Assembly (NCBI GenBank): GCA_964431075.1
Contig: CAYSID010000008.1
Span: forward strand, 1 to 40,989
Direction of reading: 5' to 3'
Source of the DNA: CAYHSW01 sp964431075
GTDB taxonomy: Bacteria; Patescibacteriota; Microgenomatia; JAMCZE01
Length of the DNA: 40,989 nucleotides
The notes beneath the pieces are model-generated. The model saw nothing but the letters and a program-made list of their open reading frames with translations, ran no database searches and was not told where the DNA came from. Shown here one piece after another: positions 4,939-11,913 of the stretch (position 1 is the first letter of the stretch; every line of letters begins with the position of its first letter). A program made the translations under genes and the position numbers.

Positions 4939-6798
4939 ATGGCACAACAACCCCCTAACGGGCATTCCAACGGCAATGGGAAAAAAATGGTTCGGCACTT
5001 TGAGATGCGGATGAACATCAATTTAAAGGAAATCATCCTTTGGGCGGTGGTTTTGTTTTTCGGCCTTTCCTTAATGGCGAGTTTTATTGTGCCTCCCCAG
5101 ATCTATCCCAACAGGGATCTATCCCAAGTTTTTTTGGATATTAAAAATAACAAAGTTTCCCGTATTGAAGTGGAAGAGGATGATTTGACGGTAAAATATA
5201 AAGACGGCACTATTATTACTTCTCGCAAAGAAGCCGGCGATGGCTTACTGATGCAGTTGAAAGCAGCCGGCTTAACGACAGATGACGTGGAAATCGCGGT
5301 TAAGGACACTCTCGCCCGAGACTCGATGTCTAACATTGTCACTAATTTTTTACCAATTCTTTTGATGGGGCTTTTATTTTTCTGGATCTACCGGCAGGCG
5401 CGCGGAGCCCAGGATTCGATGATGTCGTTTGGCAACTCTAAGGCCCGGCTTTATACCAAGGATATGCCTAAGGTGACTTTTGCCGATGTGGCCGGGGTGG
5501 ACGAGGCCAAAAAAGAGTTGGAAGAAGTTGTCGACTTTTTGAAAAACCCCAAAAAATATTCTGCCGTCGGAGCGCGGACACCCAAGGGGGTATTGCTGGT
5601 CGGGCCATCAGGGACCGGTAAAACTTTATTGGCTAAGGCAGTCGCCGGCCAAGCCGGCGTGCCGTTTTTTGCCATGGCGGGATCGGAATTTATGGAAATG
5701 CTGGTCGGGGTTGGGGCGAGCCGGGTTCGTGACTTGTTTCAAACCGCCAAACAAAGCAAACCGGCCATTATTTTTATTGATGAAATTGATGCCATCGGTC
5801 GGGCCAGGTCGTTTGGGGCGATGGGGGGACACGATGAGCGGGAACAGACTTTGAATCAGATTTTGGTGGAAATGGATGGATTTGATCCCAATGAACAGGT
5901 TTGTGTCATTGGGGCGAGCAACCGCGGGGATTTGTTGGATTCGGCTCTGACGCGGCCGGGACGGTTTGACCGCAAAATCGTCCTTGATTTACCTGATAAA
6001 GATGGAAGGCTGGCGATTTTAAAAATTCACGCCAAGAACAAGCCTTTCGCCGATGATCTTGATTGGGAAAAAGTGGCCAAACGGACCGTGGGTTTTTCCG
6101 GAGCGGATCTTGAGAATATGCTCAACGAGGCGGCGATTTTGGCGGCGCGGGAAGGGAAGCTTAAAATTGAAAATAAAGATATTGAAGAGGCGGCCACCAA
6201 GGTAAAATTGGGGCCGGAAAAAAAGCGGCTGCAATCGGATTTGGACCGGAAAATGACGGCTTATCACGAAGCCGGACACGCGGTGGTAACCCATTTACTA
6301 CCTCATATGGACCCGGTTCATCGAATTTCCATCGTCAGCCGGGGGATGAGCCTTGGCCACACTTTAATTCCACCGGCGGCTGACCGGCTTCATGAAACCA
6401 AGTCCCATTTGGAGGAACAAATAGTTTCCATGTTGGGAGGGCGGGCGGCGGAACAATTAGTCTTTAACGAAGTCACAACCGGGGCGGCAAACGATATTCA
6501 AAACGCGACTGCAATCGCTCGGGATATGATTGTCGAGTACGGAATGTCCCCGTTGGGTCCGGTGAATCTTGATATTGACTCTCAGCAATTTTTAAACCGC
6601 TTTGGGTTTGGCACCAATAAAATTTCGGAAAATATGTCTTCAAAAGTTGACATTCTAACAAACAAAATTATCAAAAGTGCCTTAAAGCGCGCCACGAAAA
6701 TTTTAAAGGACCATCGCAAAAAACTCGACGCCGTCGCCGAGGCGCTATTAGCTAAAGAAACTTTGGAAAAAGAAGAGTTTGAAGTTATAATGAAATAA
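4939..6798 (+). CDS. ftsH: ATP-dependent zinc metalloprotease FtsH
   Basis: Membrane-anchored AAA+ protease that degrades unassembled membrane proteins and short-lived regulators. Order of parts: a short Asn/Gly-rich N-terminus, TM1 (about 30-52), an external domain, TM2 (about 131-151), the AAA+ module with Walker A GPSGTGKT (222-229; the family norm is GPPGTGKT), Walker B IIFIDEID, the second region of homology (SALTRPGRFDR), then the M41 peptidase with HEAGH at 443-447 and the later metal ligand region GAANDIQNAT. The 619-residue length is typical. An extended -10 (TGGTAAACT) lies 9 nt before the ATG, so the leader is very short. The stop overlaps the next start (TAATG), coupling it to the exonuclease gene. 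Confidence 0.97.
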   Translation: MAQQPPNGHSNGNGKKMVRHFEMRMNINLKEIILWAVVLFFGLSLMASFIVPPQIYPNRDLSQVFLDIKNNKVSRIEVEEDDLTVKYKDGTIITSRKEAGDGLLMQLKAAGLTTDDVEIAVKDTLARDSMSNIVTNFLPILLMGLLFFWIYRQARGAQDSMMSFGNSKARLYTKDMPKVTFADVAGVDEAKKELEEVVDFLKNPKKYSAVGARTPKGVLLVGPSGTGKTLLAKAVAGQAGVPFFAMAGSEFMEMLVGVGASRVRDLFQTAKQSKPAIIFIDEIDAIGRARSFGAMGGHDEREQTLNQILVEMDGFDPNEQVCVIGASNRGDLLDSALTRPGRFDRKIVLDLPDKDGRLAILKIHAKNKPFADDLDWEKVAKRTVGFSGADLENMLNEAAILAAREGKLKIENKDIEEAATKVKLGPEKKRLQSDLDRKMTAYHEAGHAVVTHLLPHMDPVHRISIVSRGMSLGHTLIPPAADRLHETKSHLEEQIVSMLGGRAAEQLVFNEVTTGAANDIQNATAIARDMIVEYGMSPLGPVNLDIDSQQFLNRFGFGTNKISENMSSKVDILTNKIIKSALKRATKILKDHRKKLDAVAEALLAKETLEKEEFEVIMK

Positions 6799-7703
6799 TG
6801 CTTCTGTTAATTGACGGGCACGCGATTTTGCATCGGGCGTTTCATGCTTTACCGCCGTTAACCAATCGCGCCGGAACGCAAACTAATGCTGTTTATGGCT
6901 TTACAACCCTGCTTCTGCGGTTATTAGAAACTCAAAAGCCAACCCACCTGGCGGTCGCTTTTGATTTGCCGCAACCCACTTTTAGAATGCAGATTTGGAC
7001 CCAGTATCAGGAAAAACGGCCGGAGATGCAATCCAATTTAGCCGAACAAATTCCCTTGGTTCATGAACTGTTAGACGCCTTGGGCATCCCATATTTTGAA
7101 GTTGGGGGTTACGAAGCGGATGATGTATTGGGGACTCTTTCTACACAACACGAGTCCGTAATAATTGTCACGGGAGATAGAGATATGTTGCAACTTGTTA
7201 ATGATAAAGTAAGAGTTTTGGTGCCGGTTCGTGGTTTGGCGGAAACTAAGCTCTACGATGAACAAGTCGTCTACCATGAACACGGCGTCTCCCCAACTCA
7301 ATGGGTAGACGTTAAAGCCCTTAAGGGCGACGCTTCGGACAACTATCCCGGGGTGCGGGGGATTGGGCCAAAAACCGCTCAAGAACTTATTGCTAAATAT
7401 AAAACTCTGGAAAATGTTTATAAACATATTGACGAGTTGCCGCCGAAAATAAAATTAAAGTTAGCCGAGGGGGCAGAAATGGCCGGGTTGTCCCAAAAAC
7501 TTGCCAAGATTTCAACGGACGTGCCAATAAAATTAAACTTGGATTTAGCCCATGTTAATAAGATAAACTGGCAAAAAGGAGTGGAGTATATGCGCTCGGT
7601 CTTGGGCTTTAGATCAATCGCGGATAAAATTGAGAAAAATTATTTAAAAAAATCAGAAATTAAACCTCAAAAACCAAACCCCGAGCAGATGGAGCTAATT
7701 TGA
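6798..7703 (+). CDS. 5'-3' exonuclease (PolA N-terminal domain type, free-standing)
   Basis: Flap/5' nuclease of 301 residues, equivalent to the N-terminal domain of DNA polymerase I and to stand-alone ExoIX-like proteins. The opening LLLIDGHAILHRAFHALP holds the first metal-binding Asp. YEADDVLGT and VTGDRDMLQLV give the acidic cluster, and KGDASDNYPGVRGIGPKTA is the helix-two-turn-helix with its K+ and Mg2+ site. It probably removes RNA primers and repairs flaps. The C-terminal tail is Lys/Pro-rich and ends in QMELI, resembling a sliding-clamp-binding pentapeptide. It starts on the ftsH stop codon (1-nt overlap). No polymerase domain is attached in this window. Confidence 0.93.
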   Translation: MLLLIDGHAILHRAFHALPPLTNRAGTQTNAVYGFTTLLLRLLETQKPTHLAVAFDLPQPTFRMQIWTQYQEKRPEMQSNLAEQIPLVHELLDALGIPYFEVGGYEADDVLGTLSTQHESVIIVTGDRDMLQLVNDKVRVLVPVRGLAETKLYDEQVVYHEHGVSPTQWVDVKALKGDASDNYPGVRGIGPKTAQELIAKYKTLENVYKHIDELPPKIKLKLAEGAEMAGLSQKLAKISTDVPIKLNLDLAHVNKINWQKGVEYMRSVLGFRSIADKIEKNYLKKSEIKPQKPNPEQMELI

Positions 7704-7901
7704 TTTTCCTAGATGAATTTCCTTTGCTCTACATCGTCTCCCCAGCAATATGCTTACGCGACACTTCATTGGCAATTTATTTACCGACGGGGCGTATTTC
7801 AAGGGAGACTCACTTTCCGCGTCACATAATGCCACGGTTGGGTTACCACTGCCGCTGCGGCCGATTCTTAGTTTGTATCCGCACCCTGAACAAATTTCCA
7901 T
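7695..7901 (-). CDS. Possible small CxxC protein (uncertain)
   Basis: A 68-residue frame from ATG at 7901, convergent with the exonuclease gene and overlapping its end by 9 nt. It begins MEICSGCGYKLRIGRSGSG and has later Cys residues (LCDAE and MKCRV), so it could be a small zinc-binding protein. Against it: no clear promoter or Shine-Dalgarno, a basic unstructured tail, and two other frames over 7704-7951 are also open, which would equally suit a structured RNA. I do not recognise it. Confidence 0.3.
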   Translation of the reverse strand: MEICSGCGYKLRIGRSGSGNPTVALCDAESESPLKYAPSVNKLPMKCRVSILLGRRCRAKEIHLGKSN

Positions 7902-7939
7902 ATTTTTTAAACGAGACGGGAGTGTATCAGGAGATGGGG

Positions 7940-7945
7940 TATAAT
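7940..7945 (+). promoter_or_regulatory. -10 box for leaderless transcription of the glycosyltransferase
   Basis: TATAAT, then 6 nt, then ATG at 7952. It fixes the start of the glycosyltransferase against the much longer open frame that begins at 7700. Confidence 0.65.
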
Positions 7946-7951
7946 GCAACA

Positions 7952-9004
7952 ATGAAGATTGCGTTAGTGCATGATTATATAAAAGAGTTTGGGGGGGCGG
8001 AGCGGGTGCTTTTGACTCTGCACGAGATGTTTCCGCAGGCGCCGATTTATACGATTTATTATCGTGGCGGGGGATTAAGGAACGCCAAAGTAATTGAGAG
8101 CTGGTTCGGAAAGCTACCGTTTTGCGAAAAATTAATAAGCCCGTTGAGATTTTTAATTCCCTTCATTTGGTCAAGCTTTGATTTTTCCGAATATGACCTT
8201 GTAATTTCCTCGGCCAGCTGGGCAATTACCAAAGGATTTGCCAGCGGTAAAACTAAGGAAATATGTTACTGCCACACCCCCCCGAGGTATTTATACGGGT
8301 ACGATACTTCGCATCGGTGGGACAAATGGTACCTAAAACTTTATGCAATGCCAGTTAATCATTTCATGCGTTTGTACGATTTTTTGCGGGCGCAAAAAGT
8401 AACGACCTTTATTGCCAACAGCCGGGAAACGCAAAAAAGAATTGAAAAATTTTACCGGCGGAAGGCGGAAGTGGTTTATCCTCCGGTTGCGATGCCAAAA
8501 ATTGATTCAAAAGTGAAAAGCGGTTATTATTTGGCGGGGGGGCGATTGGAACTGGCAAAAAATTTTGACTTAATAATTAGGGCTTGCAACAAATTAAAAT
8601 TGCCCCTGAAAATTTTCGGCAAAGGAAGCCAGGAAGCGAATTTGCGGAGAATTGCCGGCCCAACGGTGGAGTTTTTGGGCTGGGTGGAGGGAGACAGAAA
8701 AGCGGAAATATATGCTCTTGCCAAGGCTTTTATTATTGCCGCAAAAGATGAGGATTTCGGAATTACTCCGGTGGAGGCGATGGCCGCGGGAACGCCGGTT
8801 GTTGCCTATAGAGGCGGGGGGTATTTGGAAACGGTAGTTGAAAACAAGACGGGAGTGTTTTTTGATGAATGTAAGGAGGGAAGTTTAATTGCCGCAGTAG
8901 AAAGGTTTAAAAGTTTAAAATTTAGGAGAGAAGATTTGTTAAGGCAAGCGAAGAAGTTTAGTAAAGAGCGATTTATTAAAGAAATCTATGCCCGAGTTGC
9001 CTGA
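7952..9004 (+). CDS. Glycosyltransferase family 4-type protein
   Basis: GT-B glycosyltransferase of 350 residues. The N-terminal Rossmann domain opens MKIALVHDYIKEFGGAERV, typical of group 1/GT4 enzymes with the acceptor-side GGAER loop. The C-terminal domain has the donor-binding region YYLAGGRLELAKNFDLII and the EDFGITPVEAMAAGTPVVAY motif with its E-x7-E catalytic pair. It likely adds a sugar to a lipid-linked or surface glycan on the inner membrane face; donor and acceptor are unknown. The open frame extends upstream to 7700, but the conserved N-terminus and a TATAAT box 6 nt ahead of this ATG decide the start. It overlaps mutM by 17 nt. Confidence 0.9.
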   Translation: MKIALVHDYIKEFGGAERVLLTLHEMFPQAPIYTIYYRGGGLRNAKVIESWFGKLPFCEKLISPLRFLIPFIWSSFDFSEYDLVISSASWAITKGFASGKTKEICYCHTPPRYLYGYDTSHRWDKWYLKLYAMPVNHFMRLYDFLRAQKVTTFIANSRETQKRIEKFYRRKAEVVYPPVAMPKIDSKVKSGYYLAGGRLELAKNFDLIIRACNKLKLPLKIFGKGSQEANLRRIAGPTVEFLGWVEGDRKAEIYALAKAFIIAAKDEDFGITPVEAMAAGTPVVAYRGGGYLETVVENKTGVFFDECKEGSLIAAVERFKSLKFRREDLLRQAKKFSKERFIKEIYARVA

Positions 9005-9857
9005 AGTGACCACCATTGTTAATCAACTTAGTGAAGTCTTGAAAAACAGGACGATTATGGATGTGGAAGTGAGGCTGCCAAAGCTTTTTATAGGGGATAG
9101 GGCAAGGGTCAAAGGGCAAAGAGTGGTTGGGGTTTCAAGACGGGCGAAGATGATAATTATTAAATTGGAAAATAATTTAAATTTGGTGGTGCACTTGAAA
9201 ATGACGGGACAATTGATTTACTCGGAAGGGGCAATGAGTAGTGAACAGGGAATAGTCTCGTTTCCTAGCCCAATTCCATTTGCTGGAACTGGATTGCCGG
9301 GTAAAACTACCCATGTGATTATTGCTTTTGATGATGGGTCAAAATTATTCTTTAATGATATGAGACAGTTTGGGTGGATGAAGATAATGAGCCATGAGCA
9401 GTTAACAGTGAACAGTCAAGAACTGGGGCCGGATGCGCTGGGAGATGATTTTACTGTGGATTATTTGGCAAAAATTTGCGCCCGTTGGGGGCGGCCGATA
9501 AAATTACTGCTTTTGGACCAGACCAAAATTGCCGGCATCGGCAATATCTATGCCAACGAGGCGCTGTGGTATGCCGGAATAAGCCCGATGAAACGAGGAC
9601 GAGAGGTGGACAGGAATACAGGTATTAAGGCTTTATACGATGCTATAAAAAAAGTTTTGGAGATGGGGATAAAATACGGCGGATCGTCGGCTTCTGACGA
9701 AGCGTTTGTTGACGCCCGCGGGTTGCCGGGAAAGATGCAGGAACACTTTGTGGTTTACCAGAAAAACAACACCCCGTGCCTTCGGTGCGGCAAAAGGATT
9801 GTCAGATCAACCCTTGGCGGCCGCGGCACTTTCTTCTGCCCGAAGTGCCAGAAATAA
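8988..9857 (+). CDS. mutM: Formamidopyrimidine-DNA glycosylase (Fpg/MutM)
   Basis: Bifunctional base-excision repair enzyme for 8-oxoguanine and formamidopyrimidines. It has the N-terminal MPELPEV with catalytic Pro2 and Glu3, the HLKMTGQ lysine segment, DQTKIAGIGNIYANEALW (helix-two-turn-helix), and a C-terminal zinc finger CLRCGK...FFCPKCQ. The 289 residues slightly exceed the usual 270; the excess lies in two loops built from heptanucleotide tandem repeats (9234-9261 and 9396-9423). The start is set by MPELPEV, 17 nt inside the end of the glycosyltransferase gene, so the pair is co-transcribed. Confidence 0.97.
   Translation: MPELPEVTTIVNQLSEVLKNRTIMDVEVRLPKLFIGDRARVKGQRVVGVSRRAKMIIIKLENNLNLVVHLKMTGQLIYSEGAMSSEQGIVSFPSPIPFAGTGLPGKTTHVIIAFDDGSKLFFNDMRQFGWMKIMSHEQLTVNSQELGPDALGDDFTVDYLAKICARWGRPIKLLLLDQTKIAGIGNIYANEALWYAGISPMKRGREVDRNTGIKALYDAIKKVLEMGIKYGGSSASDEAFVDARGLPGKMQEHFVVYQKNNTPCLRCGKRIVRSTLGGRGTFFCPKCQK
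9234..9261. repeat. Degenerate heptanucleotide tandem tract in mutM (tract 1)
   Basis: Four 7-nt units close to GTGAACA/GTGAGTA. It encodes part of a loop (AMSSEQGIVS) absent from standard Fpg proteins. Confidence 0.5.
9396..9423. repeat. Heptanucleotide tandem tract in mutM (tract 2)
   Basis: Units GAGCAGT, TAACAGT, GAACAGT and a degenerate fourth. It encodes HEQLTVNSQEL in a surface loop. Confidence 0.65.
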
Positions 9858-9932
9858 ATAGGATTGCATTTTTTTTGCCACCAGGCGGGTCTCTCTCTTG
9901 CTAATTTGTCAAGTTTGGGCAAAAATGAGCGG

Positions 9933-10412
9933 GTGAGAGTGGAGATTGATCAAAGCGGGAGGGTAGAGGACCTCACGATGAACACAGTTGTGGGGTTTTC
10001 CAACGACCACGCGGCCTGTGTGTTTGTAAGTGCGGAAATAAAACGCGAAGTCATTAGGTATTTAAAGTCAAAAATAACTTCTGCCAATTTCGCTCCATTG
10101 TTCTTTTCAATTTTAGTTTTTTTACTGATAAAAGAAGAAAAATTTAATTACGTCCTAATAGACGAGGAGTATACGGGAAAGGACGAGTATATTTCCGAAA
10201 CGATTAAAAGGTTTTTTGAGTTTAGTAAAAAACGATGTCCGGAGATAGTCTTTGGAAGAATTGGAAAACACTCAAAAGCTCACACTTTATCCCTTAAGGT
10301 TCACAGAGCGAAAGGGAGAGGGGTTATCAAAATTGGTTTTAGACAAATTGTAAGATTGTTTTCCGAAAAAACAGCCGGTACTAAACGGCACACCCACCGA
10401 GTCTCACGATGA
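9933..10412 (+). CDS. Conserved hypothetical, possible RNase H-like fold
   Basis: About 159 residues from GTG at 9933; an upstream TTG at 9864 would add 23 residues. The GTG start is preferred because TTGCTA, a 17-nt spacer, AAAAAT and a 6-nt gap precede it, the arrangement seen at other first genes here. The protein opens with a strand carrying RVEIDQSGRVED. It later has VLIDEEYTGKDEYI and a PEIVFGRIGKHSKAH segment, acidic and Lys/His positions that recall RNase H-like proteins. I do not recognise a named family and the fold is a guess. It lies between two DNA-repair genes, mutM and recF, which hints at nucleic-acid metabolism. Confidence 0.6.
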   Translation: MRVEIDQSGRVEDLTMNTVVGFSNDHAACVFVSAEIKREVIRYLKSKITSANFAPLFFSILVFLLIKEEKFNYVLIDEEYTGKDEYISETIKRFFEFSKKRCPEIVFGRIGKHSKAHTLSLKVHRAKGRGVIKIGFRQIVRLFSEKTAGTKRHTHRVSR

Positions 10413-10428
10413 GGGTCCGTTTTTGCAA
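10380..10428 (+). terminator. Possible terminator between the hypothetical gene and recF
   Basis: AAACGG with CCGTTT and inner CACCC with GGGT give a long imperfect stem ending in CCGTTTTTG. The loop is large, so this is weak. Confidence 0.35.
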
Positions 10429-10463
10429 CCGAGCTTGCGTCCATTTTATCACAATTTGTCAAG

Positions 10464-11444
10464 ATGATTAACAAATTAACTTTACAAAATTTTAGAAATT
10501 ATTCGGAAAAAACCCTTGAATTTTCTCAAGGGGCGACTTTAATTGTTGGTCCTAATGCCGCGGGGAAAACGAATATTTTGGAAGCTATTTATGCTTTAGC
10601 AACAGGCAAGTCGTTTAGGGCGGAAAGAGAACAAGATGTCATTAGTCATGGGTCATTAGTCACTTGTGTGATTAGTAATAATTTGGAAATAATTTGGGAT
10701 GCGAGAGAAAGATTTCAGAAACTTTATAAAATCAATGGGGTTGGTAAAAGACAAATGGACTTTGTTGGCAATCTTAGAGCCGTTCTCTTTTGTCCGCAGG
10801 ATATAGAAATTGTCACCGACGGCCCGTCAATTAGGCGTCATTATCTCGATTTAGTTTTATCACAAATTTTTAAAGATTATAGGTTGGCAATCTCAATTTA
10901 CGAAAAAGCCTTGCGGCAACGGAATAAATTATTGTGGCAATTGCGCGAGCGGCTAGGGGCTAGGGGCGAGCAGTTAGAGTACTGGGATAATTTATTAATA
11001 AATAACGGAGAAACAATTCACGAGAGAAGAAAAGATTGTCTAAAATTTTTAAATGTTCAATACGATTATTCCATAATTTCTGCGGAGAGGTTAGAAAAAT
11101 ATGCTCACGAAGAAATTGCCTCGGCCACAACCCTTGTTGGCCCCCACCGGGATGATTTTACGATCGCCAAAGGCACTCACAAAATAAAATCCTTTGGTTC
11201 CCGTGGCGAACAGCGCTTGGCAATTTTTGATATTAAATTGAAAGAATTGGAGTACATAGAAAAAATAACGGGAGAAAAGCCTATTCTATTACTGGATGAC
11301 ATTTTTTCCGAGCTGGACCATGTTAACCGCCGCCGGATTCTGGAGGTAATTCCCAAACAGCAAACCATTATGACTACCACCGATTTACACCTTGTCGAAA
11401 AAGCCCACTTGAAGGATTTCAACCTCATAACGCTGGGGGTTTAA
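10464..11444 (+). CDS. recF: DNA replication and repair protein RecF
   Basis: SMC-like ATPase that helps load RecA at gaps together with RecO and RecR. Its 326 residues are a little short of the usual 360. Walker A is GPNAAGKTN (29-37). The start MINKLTLQNFRNY is diagnostic. GPHRDDF lies mid-C-terminal, followed by the signature SRGEQRLA and Walker B PILLLDDIFSELD, then the D-loop. Two heptanucleotide tracts fall within it (10638-10665 and 10945-10972), each in a region that varies in length among RecF proteins. It is followed directly by another heptamer tract and a decayed gene. Confidence 0.95.
   Translation: MINKLTLQNFRNYSEKTLEFSQGATLIVGPNAAGKTNILEAIYALATGKSFRAEREQDVISHGSLVTCVISNNLEIIWDARERFQKLYKINGVGKRQMDFVGNLRAVLFCPQDIEIVTDGPSIRRHYLDLVLSQIFKDYRLAISIYEKALRQRNKLLWQLRERLGARGEQLEYWDNLLINNGETIHERRKDCLKFLNVQYDYSIISAERLEKYAHEEIASATTLVGPHRDDFTIAKGTHKIKSFGSRGEQRLAIFDIKLKELEYIEKITGEKPILLLDDIFSELDHVNRRRILEVIPKQQTIMTTTDLHLVEKAHLKDFNLITLGV
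10638..10665. repeat. Heptanucleotide tandem tract in recF (tract 1)
   Basis: Four units close to GTCATTA. It encodes VISHGSLVTC, a loop in the N-terminal half. Confidence 0.7.
10945..10972. repeat. Heptanucleotide tandem tract in recF (tract 2)
   Basis: Two perfect GCTAGGG units flanked on each side by a GCGAGC-type unit. It encodes RERLGARGEQ in the coiled-coil-like middle. Confidence 0.6.
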
Positions 11445-11466
11445 AGTTTAAGGTTTAACGTTTAAA
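11439..11466. repeat. Heptanucleotide tract GTTTAAN, left flank of the pseudogene
   Basis: Four units (GTTTAAA, GTTTAAG, GTTTAAC, GTTTAAA) across the recF stop codon and the pseudogene stop. It contains AGTTTAAGGTTTAA (11445-11458), the exact inverse of 11893-11906. Confidence 0.8.
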
Positions 11467-11879
11467 TGGACGAGAGAATTGGATCGCGATGACGAAGACC
11501 TTTATAATCTGAAGATTTAATGCTTTCAATAAAATTATAAATAGTTCGCGATTCTTCTTCACAAAATTGAATTAATTTTAAAAACTCTTCTCTGGTAATA
11601 AATTCCTGGTCGACAGCAAGATATGCTTGCGACCTTGTTTCTCCGCAGGAACCCTTTGCAATGTATAAAAATCGGATAAGTTCGTCTTTTGTAGCCCTTT
11701 CAAAACCTTCAGCTATATTTGAGGAAATAGAAACGGCAGCGCGTTGTACCTGATCTTTTAAGTGAATAATCTTTAAATTTTTGCTGTCTTGTCAGAGAAT
11801 AGACAAGTTTTGCCAATTCGCGACCCCTTTGTCAACAAATAAGTTCTTCAAAACGCTTAGCCGTCGTTTTGTGTCTTAT
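11462..11879 (-). pseudogene. Broken four-helix-bundle protein (23S rRNA intervening-sequence protein family)
   Basis: Translation across lesions gives a protein of about 138 residues with the family hallmarks RAAVSISSNIAEGFER, RFLYIAKGSCGETRSQ and a late EFLKLIQFCEEES. Three lesions are visible. There is no ATG at the expected start (ATA at 11879). A TGA occurs where the family has Trp (RFEELIC-stop-QRGRELA). A 1-nt insertion in AAAA near 11758 separates DYSLK from DQVQRAA. Two of the three are G-to-A changes if the ancestral codons were ATG and TGG. The gene is bracketed by inverted GTTTAAN tracts, which suggests it arrived as a unit. Intact members are dimeric or pentameric helical bundles of unknown function. 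Confidence 0.85.
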
Positions 11880-11905
11880 TTAACTTTACACTTTAAACCT
11901 TAAAC
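11878..11905. repeat. Heptanucleotide tract GTTTAAN, right flank of the pseudogene (inverted)
   Basis: On the minus strand it reads GTTTAAG, GTTTAAA, GTGTAAA, GTTAAAT. TTAAACCTTAAACT (11893-11906) is a perfect 14-bp inverse of 11445-11458. Confidence 0.75.
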
Positions 11906-11913
11906 TCGCAATA

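Noticed and set aside
7700..7951. 84-residue N-terminal extension of the glycosyltransferase
   Set aside because: The family N-terminus starts at 7952, directly after a TATAAT box with a 6-nt gap.
11820..11850. TGA decoded as Trp (recoded genetic code)
   Set aside because: The in-frame TGA in the four-helix-bundle gene sits at a Trp position, but other genes end naturally at TGA, the tRNA-Trp anticodon is CCA, and the same gene has a frameshift and a lost start.
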